From positions 54,486,855 to 54,550,854 of the forward strand of contig NC_044986.1 of assembly GCF_008728515.1 (NCBI RefSeq): a stretch of 64,000 bases of DNA, read 5' to 3'. This document shows, piece after piece, positions 60,647 through 64,000 of the stretch (within the stretch, counting starts at the first letter, position 1; each line of letters begins with the position of its first letter). The notes below the pieces were generated by a model. The model was given only the letters and a program-made list of their open reading frames with translations. It did not search any database and was not told where the DNA came from. Origin of the DNA: Papio anubis. Its lineage: Eukaryota; Chordata; Mammalia; Primates; Cercopithecidae. The position numbers and the translations under genes were made by a program.

Positions 60647-60843
60647 TATGATGTTAGGTGGTTATTTTGCTCGTTAGTTGATGCAGTTTCTTCCTTGCAT
60701 TGATGGTCCTTACAATTTGGCATGTTTTTGCAGTGGCTGGTACTGTTTGTTCCTTTCCATGTTTATTGCTTCCTTCAGGAGCAGTTGTAAGGCAGGCCTG
60801 GTGGTGACAAAATCTCTCAGCATTTGCTTGTCTGTAAAGGATT

Positions 60844-61455
60844 TTATTTCCCTTCACTTATGAAGCTTAGTTTGGGTGGATATGAAATTCTGGGTTGAAA
60901 ATTATTTTCTTTAAGAATGTTGAATATTGACCCCCACTCTCTTCTGGCTTGTAGAGTTTCTGCTGAGAGATCTGCTGTTAGTCTGATGGGCTTCCCCTTG
61001 TGGGTAACCCGAAATTTCTTTCTGGCTGCCCTTAACATTTTTTCCTTCATTTCAACATTGGTGAATCTGAAAATTATATGTCTTGGAGTTCCTCTTCTCA
61101 AGGAGTATCTTTGTGGTGTTCTCTGTATTTCCTGAATTTGAATGTTAACCTGCCTCGCTAAGTTGGGGAAGTTCTCCTGGATAATATCTTGCAGAGTGTT
61201 TTCCAACTTGGTTCCATTCTCTCCGTCACTTTCAGGTACACCAATCAGACATAGATTTGGTCTTTTCACATACTCCCATATTTCTTGGAGGCTTTGTTTG
61301 CTTCTTTTTACTCTTTTTTCTCTAAACTTCTCTTTTCGCTTCATTTCATTCATTTGATCTTCAATCACTGATACCTTTTCTTCCACTTGATCAAATTTGT
61401 TACTGAAGCTTGTGCATGCGTCACATAGTTCTCGTGCCATGGTTTTCAGCTCCAT
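60844..61455 (-). pseudogene. L1 ORF1 protein fragment (RRM and C-terminal domains)
   Basis: An open stretch of 203 codons from an internal Met. It has the end of the coiled coil (FSNKFDQVEEKVSVIEDQMN), the RRM (RPNLCLIGVPESDGE) and the C-terminal nucleic-acid-binding domain (LRAARKKFRVTHKGKPIRLT). The usual ORF1 has about 338 residues, so the N-terminus and most of the coiled coil are gone. It ends at its natural position. Confidence 0.9.
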
Positions 61456-61600
61456 CAGGTCATTTAAGGACTTCTCTACACTGTTTATTCTAGTTAGCCA
61501 TTCATCTAATCTTTTTCAAGATTTTTAGCTTCCTTGCGATGGGTTTGAACATGTTCCTTTAGCTCGGAGAAGTTTGATCGTCTGAAGCCTTCTCTCAGGT

Positions 61601-62290
61601 ATTGTGGAGATTACGTTATATTAGTACACAGATATCTTCCTCATTCTTTCAAAAATCACTTTACATTCCATTGTGTGGTTGTATTGCAGTTTATTCACTA
61701 AGTCACCTATTGATGCATATTTGGACTGTTTCCAATATTTTGTGACTGTGAATAAGGCCACAGTGAAAACCCTTGAATGCATGTTGTTTCATATTGGTGG
61801 AGATATATCTTCTAAATACTTTCTTAGTAGTGGAGTTCCTGGATTGAAAAGTAAATGCAATTGTTTAGATATTGCTAGGTTACTCTTCATAGGAACCAAG
61901 CACTATTTTGTACTCTCTCCAGTAGTGTACAAAAGTGCCTGTTTCTCCACAGCCCCACTAACAGAGTTTATTCTCAAACTTAGGTTTTTGCTAGTCTGAT
62001 AAGTGAGAAATGGTAATTGCATTGTGATTTTATTTGCTTTTCTCTTGTTACAAGAAAGATTAACTATCTGTTCATATGTTTGAGGGTCATTTAATATCTT
62101 TTTCTATGAACAGCCTATTCTTGTATTTTGCTCGTTTTTCTATTAGAGATTTTTTTAAATTTTTTTTTCCTCTCCTTTTAAGAACTCTTTATATTTTAGG
62201 GAGGTAAGCCCTCTATACTCTAAGTTGCTAATATTTTTCTACTAATTAAGCATTTGTATTTTCACTTTACTTAGGAGATTGTTGTGATGC
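61601..62290 (-). mobile_element. Old antisense LINE-like remnant
   Basis: CATTCCATTGTGTGGTTGTA, TTTGGACTGTTTCCAATATT and GGAGTTCCTGGATTGAAAAG read as an ancient antisense L1 3' region similar to 51456-51740. Confidence 0.55.
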
Positions 62291-62319
62291 AAATGTATTT
62301 TTTTTTTTTTTAAAAACCT

Positions 62320-62472
62320 CTTTTGGGAGGCTGAGGTGGGAAAGTTACTGGAGGCCAGGAGTTCACAACCAGCCTGGGCAACATTGTGAGGATTCGTTTT
62401 TACAAACAAACAAACAAACAAACATAGTAATAGAGAAAAAAGAAAGAAAAGAAAGAAAAACAGAAAGAAAGA

Positions 62473-62536
<64 letters not shown>

Positions 62537-62755
62537 GTGGGAGGGAGGGAGGAAGGAAGGAAGGAAGGAAGGAAGGAAGGAAGGAAGGAAGGAAAAAATT
62601 AGCCAGATGTGGTGGTATGCACCTGTAGTTCAAACTACTCAAGAGGCCAAGGTGGGAGGATTGCTTCATCCCAGGAGTCTGAGACTGGAGTGAGCCATTA
62701 TTGCACCACTGCAGTGTAGTCTGGGTGACAGAGAAAACCTCTGTCTCAAAAATTT
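62320..62755 (+). mobile_element. Alu, sense, with a large microsatellite at its middle A-rich linker
   Basis: Left part (TTTTGGGAGGCTGAGGTGGG to CAACATTGTGAGGATTCG) and right part (AAAAATTAGCCAGATGTGGT to CTCTGTCTCAAAAA) belong to one Alu. They are separated by about 190 bp of AAAC, GAAA and GGAA repeats grown from the internal A-rich site. Confidence 0.85.
62432..62597. repeat. Compound purine microsatellite (GAAA)n-(GGAA)n
   Basis: Almost pure purine on the + strand for about 165 bp, broken mainly by a C near 62461 and a T near 62538. GAAA units run to about 62535, then GGGA and about eleven GGAA units. Confidence 0.95.
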
Positions 62756-62780
62756 TTTTAACGTAAAAAAATTTCTCAAG

Positions 62781-63137
62781 TGTATTAGTCTGTTTTCATG
62801 CTGCTGATAAAGACATATCCAAGACTGGGACATAAAAGAGGTTTAATTGGACTTGCAGTTCCACATGACTGGGGAGGCCTCAGAATCATGACTGGAGGTG
62901 AAAGACACTTCTTACATGATGGCGGCAAGAGAAAATGAGGAAGAAGAAAAAGTGGAAACCCCTGATAAACCCATCAGACCTTGTGAGACTTATTCACTGT
63001 CATTAGAATAGCACTGGAAAGACTGGCCCCCATGATTGAATTACCTCTCCCTGGGTCTGTCCCACAACACGTGGGAATTCTGGGAGATAAAATTCAAGTT
63101 GATATTTGGGTGGGGAAACAGCCAAACCATATCATTC
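62781..63137 (-). mobile_element. MaLR LTR (THE1/MST-like), 3' LTR
   Basis: TGTATTAGTCTGTTTTCATG to AGCCAAACCATATCA is the reverse complement of a THE1/MST LTR (TGATATGGTTTGGCT ... AATACA). It keeps the typical CCCACAACACGTGGGAATTC stretch. Internal sequence follows at higher coordinates, so this is the 3' LTR. Confidence 0.92.
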
Positions 63138-64000
63138 TGCCCCTGGCCCCTCCAAATATCATGTCCTCCCATTTCAAAACCAATCATGCCTTCCCAACAG
63201 TCCCCAAAGTCTTAACTCATTTTAGCATTAACCCAAAAGTTCACAGTCCAAAGTCTCACCTGAGACAAGGCAAATCACTTCTGCCTATCAGCCTGTAAAA
63301 TCAAAAGCAAGCTAGTTACTTCCTAGATATAATGGGGGTACAGGTATTGGGTAAGTACAGCCATTCCAAATGGGAGAAATTAGCCAAAACAAAGATGTTA
63401 CAGGACCCAGGCAAGTCCAAAATCCAGCAGAGCAGTCAAATTTTAAAGCTCCAAAATGATTTCCTTTGTCTCCAGGTCTCACATACAGATCACGCTGATT
63501 CAAGAGATGGGTTCCCATGGTCTTTGGCAGCTCCGCCCCTGTGGCTTTACAGGATACAGCCTCCCTCCTGGCAGCTTTCCTGGGCTGGTGTTGAGTGTCT
63601 GTGGCTTTTCCAGGTGCATGGTGCAAGACCATTCCGGGGTCTGGAGGATAGTGGCCCTCTTCTCACAGCTCCACTAGGCAGTGCCCCAGTAGGGACTCTG
63701 TGTGGGGGCTCTGACCCCACATTTCCCTTCCACACTGTCCTAGCAGAGGTTCTCCAGGAGGGCCCCACCTCTGCAGCAAACTTTTACCTGGACATACAGG
63801 CGTTTCCATAAATCTTCTGAAATCTAGGCGAAGTTTCCCAAACCTCAATTCTTGACTTCTGTGCACCCACAGGCTCAACACCATGTGGAAGCTGCCAAGA
63901 CTTGGGGCTTCCACCTTCTGAAGCCACAGCCTGAGTTGTACATTGGCCCCTTTCAGCCATGGCTGGAGTGGCTGGGACACAGGGCACCAAGTCCCTAGGC
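63138..64000 (-). mobile_element. MaLR internal region (THE1/MST-int-like), cut by window end
   Basis: CATTCTGCCCCTGGCCCCTC, AAGTCTTAACTCATTTTAGC and TGGGTTCCCATGGTCTTTGG are typical internal MaLR phrases. No gag-like frame is intact; open frames of up to 159 codons are chance. The element continues beyond 64000. Confidence 0.82.

Larger units (their letters stand above)
56590..61600 (-). mobile_element. Long L1PA, antisense, truncated in ORF1, no intact ORF2
   Basis: About 5 kb. Minus-strand order is ORF1 C-terminal two-thirds (61455-60844), the inter-ORF spacer, ORF2 from 60646 (endonuclease opening ITILTLNVNGLNAPIKSHR), reverse transcriptase with FVDDM near 58540, and the 3'UTR ending in T-rich DNA near 56590. 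The 5'UTR and start of ORF1 are missing. ORF2 is cut into at least nine frames by stops and shifts, so the copy is dead. Confidence 0.93.

Noticed and set aside
62400..62669. Minus-strand frame rich in Ser, Leu, Phe and Pro
   Set aside because: It is the translation of the GAAA/GGAA microsatellite.
63332..63811. 159-codon open frame near the window end
   Set aside because: It lies antisense in MaLR internal sequence, which is known to give chance frames.

Overview
This is nuclear DNA from a primate, most likely an Old World monkey. The evidence is dense Alu and L1 content, spliced exons of UBE2D1 and TFAM in the same order and strand as on human chromosome 10q21, and young AluY copies carrying variants I associate with cercopithecid AluYRa. 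There are no operons, CRISPR arrays or prokaryotic systems. Species is inferred, not proven.

Layout. 1-7.46 kb: the last four coding exons and 3'UTR of UBE2D1 (+), a ubiquitin-conjugating E2; its first exons lie upstream of the window. 7.46-24.1 kb: intergenic DNA built around a long antisense fossil L1 (about 10.96-16.9 kb) interrupted by an MLT1-like LTR, two solo LTRs of one family (12261-12890 and 17285-17637) and three Alus. 24.1-25.16 kb: CpG island and TFAM promoter with NRF-1-like, CCAAT and GC-box motifs. 24669-34245: all seven coding exons of TFAM (+), the mitochondrial DNA packaging and transcription factor. 34.25 to about 38.9 kb: TFAM 3'UTR and downstream DNA with several poly(A) signals. 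39-64 kb: gene-free DNA made of Alus, three L1 insertions (one about 5 kb), old hAT-type, MIR, L2 and MLT1 remnants, a long purine microsatellite, and a MaLR (THE1/MST-like) element cut by the window end.

The strongest observation concerns TFAM. All splice sites and frames are intact, but the product differs from the human protein as I remember it at about 30 of 237 positions. I count only about 7 silent changes. An in-frame TGA removes the last nine residues of the C-terminal tail, and the ancestral stop codon downstream is also mutated. UBE2D1 next door is identical to human over all 107 encoded residues. Rapid adaptive change, loss of constraint (for example after takeover by another copy) and assembly error are the explanations to separate. 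Other points of note are an overlapping 100-codon uORF on TFAM, a 59-bp unit copied between TFAM introns 1 and 2, an 80-bp MADE1 palindrome (the miR-548 precursor type) in TFAM intron 5, and an AluY inside a solo LTR with unusually many indels.
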